A stretch of 60,351 bases of DNA, from contig JAHHHA010000037.1 of NCBI GenBank assembly GCA_019359615.1, positions 1 through 60,351 on the forward strand, given 5' to 3'. The notes below the pieces were generated by a model. That model saw only the letters and a list, made by a program, of their open reading frames with translations, was not told where the DNA came from and ran no database searches. This document shows positions 34,649 through 43,083 of this stretch, one piece after another. The position numbers and the translations under genes are program-made. Each line of letters begins with the position of its first letter. Positions within the stretch are counted from its first letter, which is position 1. The stretch comes from Cyanosarcina radialis HA8281-LM2. Lineage in GTDB: Bacteria; Cyanobacteriota; Cyanobacteriia; Cyanobacteriales; CCAP-1448.

Positions 34649-36290
34649 TAATATTGTTTTCAACAACCCGGCCGCAATCTAACTTGACGATCCGATCGGC
34701 TATGCCAAAATATTGCTCGTCATGGCTAATAACTAAAACAGTTTTGCCTTTAGCTTTTAGATCTGGTAAAAGTTGTTCGTAGAACGTCTTTTTAAAGATA
34801 GGATCTTGGTCGGAAGCCCATTCGTCGAACAAATAGATGGGGCGATCTTCTAAATAAGCTGTTAGGAGTGCCAGCCGTTTGCGCTGCCCTTGGGATAGAT
34901 TTGTGGTCGAGAGCCTGCCATCTGCAACCTTGACTTTGCGATCGAGTTGAAGTTTGACTAAATAGTCTCGCACCCGGCTGTCAGTTCGATCGAGTCCCAG
35001 GAACCTTTCAAATAAATAAAAATCGGAGAAAACTGGAGAAAAATGCTGGCGATACCACTCCCGATTAGCATCATCGAGCGAGCGATCGTCAAGTCGAATT
35101 TCTCCGGCTTCGGGAATGTATAACCCTGTGAGCAACTTGGCTAGGGTTGATTTGCCGCTGCCATTTCCTCCAGTGATGAAAACCAGTTGGCAGGGAGTTA
35201 ATTTCAGGTCGAGCGGACCGAGAGTGAAGGTACTGTCGTCCCGTTCCTGGCGGTAGCTATGGGTAACTCCTACTAGTTCTAGGCGTTGCCAGGACAAACC
35301 AGACTCGGAGCCGCTAAAGGCTCTTGGCTCGGCATTACTCTCTAAGAGCAGTCTGAGGTCGGAGATTTTCTGTAAAGCCACCCTGACTTTACCCAGGTTA
35401 GGTAGCAGGCTAAGAATTTGCCCGATGTAGGTTCCCATATAAATAAATGTAAGGACATAAGCTGACAGAATTGAGGCAGAAACTGGTTGAAAGTTAGGCA
35501 GCAAAAACAGTAGCACCCCCACAATGAGGAAATGTAACGCTTGCCCCCAACTGGCAGCCCCAATGTAGCTGGCGAACCCGGCAATTTTGTGTTTTTTAAC
35601 GGCAACAGTAGTGAGGTGTAGGTCTTCATGCAGAAATGCCTGACGGCGATCGCGATGCAGCTTGAGTTCCTTAATGCCCTCGGTCAGAGCGCGGAAGTGT
35701 TGGAATAGTCGATCCTGGTGCTGGCGGGCTAACTTAAGCTCGGCGATCGCTTTGGACTGCAAGCACTGAATGCTGACAACGCCCAGAGCCACAAATACCA
35801 GCAGGACGAGCAAGAGCATCCCTGAGAGGCAGGCTAGATAGACCAGACATCCACTGACGACGGCAATACTAATGCCAACCACAGGAATCAAGCTGACGAA
35901 GTTCGATATCGACTCGACATCCTCAGTCAGAGAAGCCAGTAATGCAGGTGCGCCGATAGTTTCGATCTGACGTAGCGATGAAGCCAGAATGCGTTGTCCT
36001 AGCAACATTTGCAGGTGACAGGTTATTCCTTGTCCGAGTCGAGTTAATGAAACCTCTGAGATGAAGCGAGCGATCGCTTGCAGGCAGCACAACCCCATAA
36101 ATCCAAAGATAGTCAGGAAAGAATGCGGTTGAGATCGATCCAAAGCTGTAACGATGAGAGTAATTAAACCGACAGCGCAGCCACCGCTAATTCCGCCCGC
36201 CAACGTCGCGATCGCCACTGTAGTCCAGGAGGTTTGTAATAAGAGTTTAATCAGGCTCACAGATTTACTCCTGCTGCAACCGACATTCAT
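34530..36290 (-). CDS. Cyclic-peptide-type ABC exporter (PvdE/SyrD/YojI-like)
   Basis: 586 residues from the ATG at 36290, overlapping the amine oxidase gene by 26 bp; longer frames read through that gene. Six membrane helices (for example VAIATLAGGISGGCAVGLIT, VVGISIAVVSGCLVYLACL) precede an ATPase domain: GGNGSGKST (Walker A), LSQGQRKRLALL (signature), PIYLFDEWASDQDP (Walker B), ISHDEQYF (H-loop). The DEWAxDQDP and short linker are typical of the TIGR01194 cyclic-peptide exporters. It has no peptidase domain. The tail after GRVVENN is coded by the MITE. Likely exports the modified peptide. Confidence 0.9.
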   Translation of the reverse strand: MNVGCSRSKSVSLIKLLLQTSWTTVAIATLAGGISGGCAVGLITLIVTALDRSQPHSFLTIFGFMGLCCLQAIARFISEVSLTRLGQGITCHLQMLLGQRILASSLRQIETIGAPALLASLTEDVESISNFVSLIPVVGISIAVVSGCLVYLACLSGMLLLVLLVFVALGVVSIQCLQSKAIAELKLARQHQDRLFQHFRALTEGIKELKLHRDRRQAFLHEDLHLTTVAVKKHKIAGFASYIGAASWGQALHFLIVGVLLFLLPNFQPVSASILSAYVLTFIYMGTYIGQILSLLPNLGKVRVALQKISDLRLLLESNAEPRAFSGSESGLSWQRLELVGVTHSYRQERDDSTFTLGPLDLKLTPCQLVFITGGNGSGKSTLAKLLTGLYIPEAGEIRLDDRSLDDANREWYRQHFSPVFSDFYLFERFLGLDRTDSRVRDYLVKLQLDRKVKVADGRLSTTNLSQGQRKRLALLTAYLEDRPIYLFDEWASDQDPIFKKTFYEQLLPDLKAKGKTVLVISHDEQYFGIADRIVKLDCGRVVENNIRGCLKSQNSCARSPLAPLKKGGDRLKVTLLKGDLGGSPT

Positions 36291-37746
36291 GCTCGATCTC
36301 CCGCGCCGCCTGCTCGCCTGATTCCAGCGCTCCTTGCATCCAACCGGGCATTGAAGATGTATGTTCCCCCGCAAAATGCACCCGCCCTTCGGGTCTAGCG
36401 ATGTGGGGCCATAACGAACGCATTTGTCCGGGCTTGAACCAGGCGTAACCCCCACGGGCCCATTCGTCTTCATCCCAGCACTTCGAGACTCCAGTTTCAA
36501 AGTTCGCTGCCATACCGGGGAGAACTTTCTCCATTTGTCGAACTGTAAAGCTGAGTCGATCGCTCTCCGACAGGGCTGTCACTTGCCGCGCCCGCTCGCC
36601 CGCCATGTAAGACTCTAAAATCCCTCGACGAGTAGATTGGTTGTAAGTTGGTTCCCGAATCCCCATAATCGGCAGATCTGTAGCTGCCCAAGATTTGGGA
36701 CCTCGATCGCCCCAATATTTCTTGCTCGATTGCAGATAAACTCGTGCGACCGAAGTATAAGGCAGTTGTTCGATCGCTCTTTGCTTTTCTGGAGAAAATC
36801 TGGGGGAGATTTCAATTTGTTTGAGAACTGAAAAGGGAATGGCAACAATTAGATAATCGGCATTCAGGGTGTGGTAATTACCAGCTTGCCAGCAAACCAC
36901 CCGCACGCTTTGGGCATCTCGCTCGATTTTTACCACTGGCGAGCGATAGTGAATCCGATCGGCAAGTCGGGTAGCCAAGGCTTTTGGCAGTAGATCGTTA
37001 CCGCCCTGAATCGAATACCAGCGAGGCAGCTTGGGCGGGAAAATTGAAGGCTTGGGATGCAGGGCCAAATCGCGCAACAGGGTAAGGGCTGAAACTCGAT
37101 CGATCCCATCCCCCCAGAGATCGAAATAGCCCAGCCTTAAAAGCGCGATCGCAGCGGGTGACGCACCTCGATCTTGCAGGAATTCTAAAAAGGTCATGCG
37201 ATCGTACTGCTCAAGCGCCTCCCCAGGCCAATTGGGCGCAGCGGGATTGCCGAGTTGTTTTAAAACCGATGCGGTATACTTCCACCGCATCCCGAACAGT
37301 CCCATCTGCTTTTCTGTAGGCATCAAATCCAACGGCCATTCAGTCTTCCGGGTCAGCCCGATTCGCTGACCGTGCAGATAGTAGAAAGTAGCACTATTGC
37401 GCCAAGAGATGGGAACTAATGGTAACTGGAAACGCTGGGCGTACTTCATGGTCAGATCGTGGCGATCGGAAAACGATAACGCCCCCGTTTCGGCATACAT
37501 CCCTTCAGCAAAGGGTTCGCGCAGCGTGTAGACTCGACCGCCCGGACGGGTGCGAGCTTCCAAAACCGTGACATCGTGACCTGCTTGGGTGAGTTCGCAG
37601 GCCGCTGCCAGACCTGCTAATCCCGCCCCAATCACAATAACTTTCTTGGGGGCAGTTGTGCGTTTGAGTTCTCCTCGACTTGGAGATAGCAGGCTAGTAA
37701 CTGCGGACGCACTTTGCTGAAACAATCGATCGATATGACATCTCAT
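36265..37746 (-). CDS. FAD-dependent amine oxidase of the RiPP cluster
   Basis: 493 residues from the ATG at 37746; a 40-residue upstream extension is repeat DNA. VIVIGAGLAGLAAACELTQA binds the FAD ADP-ribose, LEARTRPGGRVYTL and YAETGALSF belong to the monoamine/L-amino-acid oxidase family, and the end RVHFAGEHTSSMPGWMQGAL completes the FAD site. It oxidises an amine or alpha-amino acid to imine. In this cluster, a free N-terminal amine or Lys side chain of the peptide is a candidate substrate, as is a free amino acid. The role is inferred from position only. Confidence 0.88.
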   Translation of the reverse strand: MRCHIDRLFQQSASAVTSLLSPSRGELKRTTAPKKVIVIGAGLAGLAAACELTQAGHDVTVLEARTRPGGRVYTLREPFAEGMYAETGALSFSDRHDLTMKYAQRFQLPLVPISWRNSATFYYLHGQRIGLTRKTEWPLDLMPTEKQMGLFGMRWKYTASVLKQLGNPAAPNWPGEALEQYDRMTFLEFLQDRGASPAAIALLRLGYFDLWGDGIDRVSALTLLRDLALHPKPSIFPPKLPRWYSIQGGNDLLPKALATRLADRIHYRSPVVKIERDAQSVRVVCWQAGNYHTLNADYLIVAIPFSVLKQIEISPRFSPEKQRAIEQLPYTSVARVYLQSSKKYWGDRGPKSWAATDLPIMGIREPTYNQSTRRGILESYMAGERARQVTALSESDRLSFTVRQMEKVLPGMAANFETGVSKCWDEDEWARGGYAWFKPGQMRSLWPHIARPEGRVHFAGEHTSSMPGWMQGALESGEQAAREIEHECRLQQE

Positions 37747-37926
37747 ATCAGTTCCGCTTAGCAAAAGGGGGTTTCCCTCACCCCGCCTCCGGCACCCCTC
37801 TCCCGCAGGAGAGGAGTTGGGGGTGAGGGCTGGATTCATGTTTTTAATAACTGGATTTAGTATCATTAGCTTTTCCTTAACCTTGGGAAATTTTAAATAG
37901 CCATTGATTTCTGAAGATTTTGGCAG
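37747..37926. repeat. CCCTCACCCC...GGGTGAGGG repeat between SagB and oxidase genes
   Basis: The spacer holds CTCTCCCGCAGGAGAGG and GGGGGTGAGGGC blocks, and outer ends (TATCAGTTCCG at 37746 and CTGGATTTAGTATCA at about 37851) that weakly match the 19.24-kb MITE termini. A related copy fills 39.51-39.63 kb. Non-coding. Confidence 0.5.
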
Positions 37927-39333
37927 CTAGCAACCTAAAGCAAACTCGCCCACAGAAGTTTCTGCGTAGTAGTCACATCCTGTTGCTTGAGTAAATAAAT
38001 CGGAGTTACCACCCCCAAGACCGCAAGGAGCTAATTTCATCGCCGTTGCTACCAAGTACATGGTCTGATAGAGAACCCCAACGTGCTTGAGCATCACTGC
38101 ATAAGCCATCGATTCATACTTCCAAGCCAGCCGTTGGAACCTAGCGGCAATAACGATCAGAACTTGAGGCATACCTTCTTGACCCATCGATCGCCGAGCA
38201 TCATTTAGTAGGGCCTCTACAGTTGCCGTTCTGTCGGAAATCCGACCCAGTTGATGGGCGAGAGGATCGTAATGATATAAACCAGAAGCAATGCCCTGGC
38301 AATTATTGACTGCAAGATAAAGTTCCAATTCGTAAAGCGCCCCGCCACTGGGATAGGGACGGCTGAGGATTTCACCGCGATCGGTTTTGAGGATGCGTTT
38401 GACTCTAGCGCAGCGATAGAGAAACTCTCCCAATTGTTGGGCGGTAATGGGGATTTCTCCATATTCCCGAATCGACTTTCTCGACTCTAAAACTTGGGTG
38501 AAGGAAGCTTCGGTGGTTTTGAGCGTTTCTAGGTCTGGTTTGTATAGCTCGATTACCTCCTCGGACATTGGAGATTTGACGGCAGGCAGTGGCTCGATTT
38601 TGTCTAAAAAACGGTAAGTTCCCCCAAAAGGATGGGCGTGCCTTCCTTGTCGGCTGCGGGCATGAAATAAGAGGTCGTGAAATTCCCATTGGGCGAGGGT
38701 GACATTGGCTTGTTCGCCGATAGTGCCGTCTTCGCTGACTTCACAGAGCATTTGAGCGCCCAGAAGTAGACTGACAAACTGCTTTACGGTTTCTAATGAA
38801 ATCCCCGGAATTCCCATTACCAATTCATTGCAACTTTGAGGTTTGGCTAACTGGTTCAATAAGGCTGCTCCTTGCCAATCTGTTAACAGCACTTGAGCTT
38901 GAGATCGCGGCGACTCCAGCACCAGTTGCCCTCTAACTTGATGGCAATAGGCAAAGCGAGACAGGACGTATTTAGATTCGACAGCTACTTCGCTGTCAGA
39001 AAACCGATCGTCTGAGGTCATGGGAACGGCCATCGCGATCGCTTTTCCTTGGGCTAAGACCGAATGACAAAGCCAACCCAACTTAGAGAACTTTTGCAGG
39101 TAGGCATAAAATCTTAGGGCCAGAAAATTTCCATCGTCTTGCTGCACCATTTGGGTGAGTTCGGCTAAGGTGGCACCACCATCTGCTAGGGTTTTGAGCG
39201 CGGTTTTCAACCCCGATTGCGTCTGCTTAAATGTCAAAGAGCGGGTTGACGATTGGAGAACCAGTTGCTCTGTTGCTTCTGGTTCCATGAGGGAAACGTC
39301 TGGTTTGAAAGATAGAAGGAATTGCTGTGACAT
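37927..39333 (-). CDS. SagB-type FMN dehydrogenase (ThcOx family)
   Basis: 468 residues. The N-terminal ~235 residues contain a winged-helix-like part (LTDWQGAALLNQLAKPQSCN) seen in long SagB proteins. The nitroreductase domain starts ESRKSIREYGEIPITAQQLG and has SRPYPSGGALYELELYL, whose Tyr/Pro-Ser-Gly-Gly line the FMN site, then a C-terminal GLGGGNSDLF. It should oxidise azolines to azoles with FMN. It is encoded after the cyclodehydratase and before the amine oxidase on the same strand. Confidence 0.92.
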   Translation of the reverse strand: MSQQFLLSFKPDVSLMEPEATEQLVLQSSTRSLTFKQTQSGLKTALKTLADGGATLAELTQMVQQDDGNFLALRFYAYLQKFSKLGWLCHSVLAQGKAIAMAVPMTSDDRFSDSEVAVESKYVLSRFAYCHQVRGQLVLESPRSQAQVLLTDWQGAALLNQLAKPQSCNELVMGIPGISLETVKQFVSLLLGAQMLCEVSEDGTIGEQANVTLAQWEFHDLLFHARSRQGRHAHPFGGTYRFLDKIEPLPAVKSPMSEEVIELYKPDLETLKTTEASFTQVLESRKSIREYGEIPITAQQLGEFLYRCARVKRILKTDRGEILSRPYPSGGALYELELYLAVNNCQGIASGLYHYDPLAHQLGRISDRTATVEALLNDARRSMGQEGMPQVLIVIAARFQRLAWKYESMAYAVMLKHVGVLYQTMYLVATAMKLAPCGLGGGNSDLFTQATGCDYYAETSVGEFALGC

Positions 39334-39645
39334 ATATTTCTTTTAAGTTTTAATTTGAAACCAGGATGCAATAGACATTGGTAGGGGCAATCTGTAGGGG
39401 TGGGTTTTGCCAGCCAGGTTTAGGGCAGAACTGAATTTTCAAATCAAACCCGTCCTGTCTCACCGATAACAGCAAGGATGAATTGATAAATGATGCAAGA
39501 TTCGATCGCCAAAACCTTCTTTCCCTCATCCCGCCTCCGGCTCCCCTCAGATAACAGAAACTTCCTTTACCCTCTCCTCGTAGGAGAGGGCTTCTTTGAG
39601 GTGGGAGAGGGGTTGGGGGTGAGGGCTGGTTAGTATCGATCGGGT
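39334..39645. repeat. Repeat-rich spacer between YcaO and SagB genes
   Basis: 312 bp with CCTCATCCCGCCTCCGGCTCC, CCCTCTCCTCGTAGGAGAGGG and GGGAGAGGGGTTGGGGGTGAGGGC motifs, the same family as at 37.8 and 19.3 kb. No gene is supported; the hairpins may attenuate transcription into the SagB gene. Confidence 0.6.
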
Positions 39646-41970
39646 TTAGAAAAACATCGGTATCGGATTGAGTTGCTCTTCTGTTAATGGCGCAGGCAAC
39701 CAACCCATTTTTACGGGAACCTCATACAGTCGCCCCGGCGCAAATCGACTCCAAAAGTGGCGCATCCCAGGAACGATGACCTTGACTACCTTCAGACCGA
39801 TATCCGGGCGGGTTTGGTCGAGAACTAAGGTTTCCATGCCGTGTTGGGCGGCAATTTCCACGCAGGCGAGTACGTCTTGCCGCAGATCGTTGCAATAGCG
39901 ATCTGGGTAATCCGAGTAAACTTTTACAGGCACAGTGCGATCGCCCGCTAGGTAAGGCTGATTCTCTAAAGTGGCCGACTTGAGCCAATATTGCCAATCT
40001 GGATCGTCAGGCACCGCCTTGCCATTATCGAGATCGATCCCCAAGCCCTGATTCATCTCAGTTACCGCCCTGAGCATGGCAACTTTAGCATCGAAATGAG
40101 TGCCAAACCCGATGAGGATCTCTTCAGTTGCTCCCACCGTGCGTCGAGACAAGGCGGCAAAGCAGGGAATATTAAAGTCATTGGTGATATCTAACACCCA
40201 GACCTCTCGGTTTTGAGTTTGGTAATATTCTTTCAATGCTCCCAGATACGGCTCGTCAAAACTGTCTAAGTCCACAGCGGGCCGTTGGATGCGGTTGTAC
40301 CACCACAAAGCCACGCAGTCCCGTTCGACTAATTCCATAAACCCTTGAAGAATGGCCTCTTCTAAGGTATTGCCCGCAGCGTTGCCGTTGGAATCTCCCC
40401 GACAGAAACGATAGTCGTCAGCAAGTGGATAGCCATAGTAACAGTAAGCCGTCGGCAAATACTTGAACTGTTGATGGGTTAGCGACCAAACCTGCGTCCA
40501 CTCAATTTCTTTCTCCTCATCAAATGGTTCGGGCACCCAGGCAAAGCTGCCGTGTTGTGGGTTCCATCGGGAGCGGTTTTGGTATTGGCGATCGCTAAAG
40601 AGCATACAATCGTTGGGGTGAATGGCGATCGACTCTAAATGGGGATAAGTGCCTTTGATGCGAACTTCGTCGCCTGCAAACACGCCGGAATACCGTTCGA
40701 TCGCTTCGCACAAACCGCTGGCTTTCGATTGCTGGTCGGTTTTCCCCTTGCCAGCACTCTTATGACGCAAGCTATGGCGCAGACCTGCCAGGCTGTCGAG
40801 TCTCCCTCCGAACTGGTGAATGGCGCTGTAAACGTGAATCAAATTATTGTCTATCTCCTTTTTGGGCAGGGCGCTGACAACTCCTGTAATCGGGCTGATG
40901 TGATGCGAGTATTTCTCGATCGTTTGTTCTGGAGTGAAACAGCGATGGCCGCCGTCTGCGGTGAATAGCTTCTTCTGACTTTCGAGTACGATCGGTTTGG
41001 GTTTGTAATACTCAAAAGCCGCTTGTTCGCCACAAGCCCGACATTGCGGGCGTTTAACTAAAAGGTGTTGCTGCATCGATAGGGAAGCTAGATCCAAAGT
41101 CAGCACCTGGCCTTCTAGCCGATCGTTTTGCCCTTGCACTATCCATTTGGCTGCTTCGGCTGCGGCTAAATTTAAGCCGATTTGCAAGTGGGCGGGGAGG
41201 ATCGATCGAGCGGTGGGAAAGGGAGTTTCAACTCCTTTTTGCCGGCCAACGGTAGTTTCGACTTCCCGGTTTCCCCGCAAGCGTTGGGCCAGGCAATGCC
41301 AACAACCCGTTTGACCGGGAACAAAGATCGGGCCGACCCAGATAGTTGCACCGACAGGTTTGACCAACATCCAAGGTTTTTGACTGCGTAAGGCTTGGGA
41401 GTTAAATTCATCTAAACCCGGTTGCAGGTGATCGTCGGTCAAGACAACGGTGAAGTCTCCCTCACTCGATTTTGGATTTTGGATTTTGGATTTTGGATTT
41501 GCTGCGCTTGGAAAGGATGAAGCTGGTAATTTGGCAGAATTTTTTAATAATTCCCTGTTCACCTGGATATTTAGCGATTCTAAGGCAGATATAAACGGTT
41601 CTGTTTTTACCGCCCCGAAGGTCTTTACAGCAACTCTGGTATCTTGCAGTTTGCTAACGGCGACTCCAGGATCTACGCCTTGCAAACTCCAGAAAGCAGC
41701 CACTTCATCGGGTAGAGCGTTTACCGCTTCGGTGAGGTAGCCTTGACTCTCCAGATTGGTCAAGGTGTGGTAGATTCCCAAAATTGATGTATGTTCTTTG
41801 AGCCGATCGACAATTTCATTAACGGTGTGCCGACCGTTCAGGAGGGGGGCTAACAAGACGTAGATGTGACCGCTGAGGGCAATATGTCCCCGTTCGCTCA
41901 TGAGATAAACGGTACTTGGTTCTACGGCTTCAACGTGGAAATGAGGTTTGAATTGGGGTTGGTTAAACAT
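39646..41970 (-). CDS. Fused E1-like/YcaO azoline cyclodehydratase
   Basis: 774 residues, the size of PatD/TruD-type fusions. Residues 1-85 are a winged-helix leader-binding (RRE-like) part. The E1-like region follows, with two zinc cysteine pairs, CWHC (223-226) and CRAC (310-313). The YcaO domain begins near 380: SKASGLCEAIERYSG (415-429) and LEEAILQGFMELVERDCVA hold the ATP/Mg ligands, and the chain ends NPIPMFF, a variant of the proline-rich active-site tail. It should bind the Nif11 leader and convert Ser/Thr into oxazolines with ATP. A heptanucleotide repeat codes for residues ~158-169. Confidence 0.94.
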   Translation of the reverse strand: MFNQPQFKPHFHVEAVEPSTVYLMSERGHIALSGHIYVLLAPLLNGRHTVNEIVDRLKEHTSILGIYHTLTNLESQGYLTEAVNALPDEVAAFWSLQGVDPGVAVSKLQDTRVAVKTFGAVKTEPFISALESLNIQVNRELLKNSAKLPASSFPSAANPKSKIQNPKSSEGDFTVVLTDDHLQPGLDEFNSQALRSQKPWMLVKPVGATIWVGPIFVPGQTGCWHCLAQRLRGNREVETTVGRQKGVETPFPTARSILPAHLQIGLNLAAAEAAKWIVQGQNDRLEGQVLTLDLASLSMQQHLLVKRPQCRACGEQAAFEYYKPKPIVLESQKKLFTADGGHRCFTPEQTIEKYSHHISPITGVVSALPKKEIDNNLIHVYSAIHQFGGRLDSLAGLRHSLRHKSAGKGKTDQQSKASGLCEAIERYSGVFAGDEVRIKGTYPHLESIAIHPNDCMLFSDRQYQNRSRWNPQHGSFAWVPEPFDEEKEIEWTQVWSLTHQQFKYLPTAYCYYGYPLADDYRFCRGDSNGNAAGNTLEEAILQGFMELVERDCVALWWYNRIQRPAVDLDSFDEPYLGALKEYYQTQNREVWVLDITNDFNIPCFAALSRRTVGATEEILIGFGTHFDAKVAMLRAVTEMNQGLGIDLDNGKAVPDDPDWQYWLKSATLENQPYLAGDRTVPVKVYSDYPDRYCNDLRQDVLACVEIAAQHGMETLVLDQTRPDIGLKVVKVIVPGMRHFWSRFAPGRLYEVPVKMGWLPAPLTEEQLNPIPMFF
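41469..41500. repeat. ATTTTGG heptanucleotide array inside the cyclodehydratase gene
   Basis: Four perfect ATTTTGG units plus a partial fifth, in the linker between leader-binding/E1 segments. They encode NPKSKIQNPKS. Because seven is not a multiple of three, gain or loss of one unit would shift the frame. Confidence 0.9.
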
Positions 41971-42069
41971 AATGAGTCCAATTAAGCGATAAAAATTTCA
42001 TGCGAATCAATTCAATATTTCAAGATTTGAAATATTGAGTCAGAGTTAGCTTTTGGGGAGCGATCGAAA

Positions 42070-43083
42070 TTAATTCATTTCGAGTTGCTGCTGATACCTT
42101 GCCAAAGCCTCAATCGAGAAAGCAGTTGTTAGTTCTTCAGAACCCCAAAAACCCACCGGCCAATCGCTAGCTTCTCCTCCCCAAACGACTTCTGGGGTGG
42201 CACTCCAAAGGGGAATTCTCGACCAGGCTCCATTCTCTCCCTGGCGTTCCAGGATACTGTGAATCGCCCGTTCTAGAACAATGCGATCGCTATATTGATA
42301 GTTGAGTAACGTACAAACAGCAAGAGCAGTATTCAAGTCGTTACCGAAGTAACCGTCTGCTAGTTGTAGTGCTAAAGTTTTCTCGACGATAACGTTCTGA
42401 GATTTTTTTAAGCTAGAAGCACCCTGAAAATACGCTCTAGATATGAAATAGTACAAAGCTGTTTCAGCATACCAACGATCTGACCCCTTTTCTCGATCGC
42501 TTAATACTAGGTCGTTTAAGTAATCACAAATTGGTTTAGTCTCCTCACATTCACCCAGGTAGAGTAGCGCGTTAGCATTCACCCCGCTATCGATCGGATT
42601 TCTGGGTAAATTGGGGCTAATAAACGTATAAAATAGCCCTCGATCGTTCCTGCAATTGAGGAAAATATTGAGATTGGAACCAAACAGGAAGGAATAAAGC
42701 AGAGGAGAATAATGTTGTTTGAGGACGTAGGCAATACAAGCAGTAACATCTAAATCTGGAGGACATAGTTTGTTTCTGGGATTTTTCGACGACCAAAACC
42801 TCCATACTCCACCTCTTTCCCTCTCTTCTACTAGGAATTGAATTGCCTTTTGGGTCATTTCGCTAACTCTTGGATCTTCTACAAATTTCAGAGAATAAAG
42901 AACCAGTGCGGTAGTAAATGGCGTGCCGTCAAAAGTACAACTGTCTGACTTCATCGTTTTATCTATTGAGAGATAGGTTTTAAACTCTCCATAGTTCAGT
43001 TGCTCGCACTTGAGAAAGTCGATCGCGTTGAAAATAGCCACGCCAATGTTATTTCTGCTTGCTGTTATTGAGGCATTACTCAT
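42070..43083 (-). CDS. Alpha/alpha-toroid terpene-cyclase/prenyltransferase-repeat protein
   Basis: 337 residues, first gene of the minus-strand cluster. Repeated helix pairs such as FTTALVLYSLKF, VTACIAYVLKQHY, NANALLYLGE, YAETALYYFISRAYF, LNTALAVCTLLNYQ and TTAFSIEALARYQ match the squalene cyclase/prenyltransferase repeat. LERQGENGAWSRIP is a QW-like motif. The acidic DxDD catalytic motif of class II cyclases is not seen, so a peptide- or lipid-binding or noncanonical role is possible. It is 99 bp from the cyclodehydratase gene. Confidence 0.82.
   Translation of the reverse strand: MSNASITASRNNIGVAIFNAIDFLKCEQLNYGEFKTYLSIDKTMKSDSCTFDGTPFTTALVLYSLKFVEDPRVSEMTQKAIQFLVEERERGGVWRFWSSKNPRNKLCPPDLDVTACIAYVLKQHYSPLLYSFLFGSNLNIFLNCRNDRGLFYTFISPNLPRNPIDSGVNANALLYLGECEETKPICDYLNDLVLSDREKGSDRWYAETALYYFISRAYFQGASSLKKSQNVIVEKTLALQLADGYFGNDLNTALAVCTLLNYQYSDRIVLERAIHSILERQGENGAWSRIPLWSATPEVVWGGEASDWPVGFWGSEELTTAFSIEALARYQQQLEMN

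Noticed and set aside
36291..36500. 70-residue extension of the exporter
   Set aside because: Reads the amine oxidase gene in another frame; not exporter-like.
37747..37866. 40-residue extension of the amine oxidase
   Set aside because: Coded by a dispersed repeat (NPALTPNSSPAGEG); FAD motif starts normally after the ATG at 37746.
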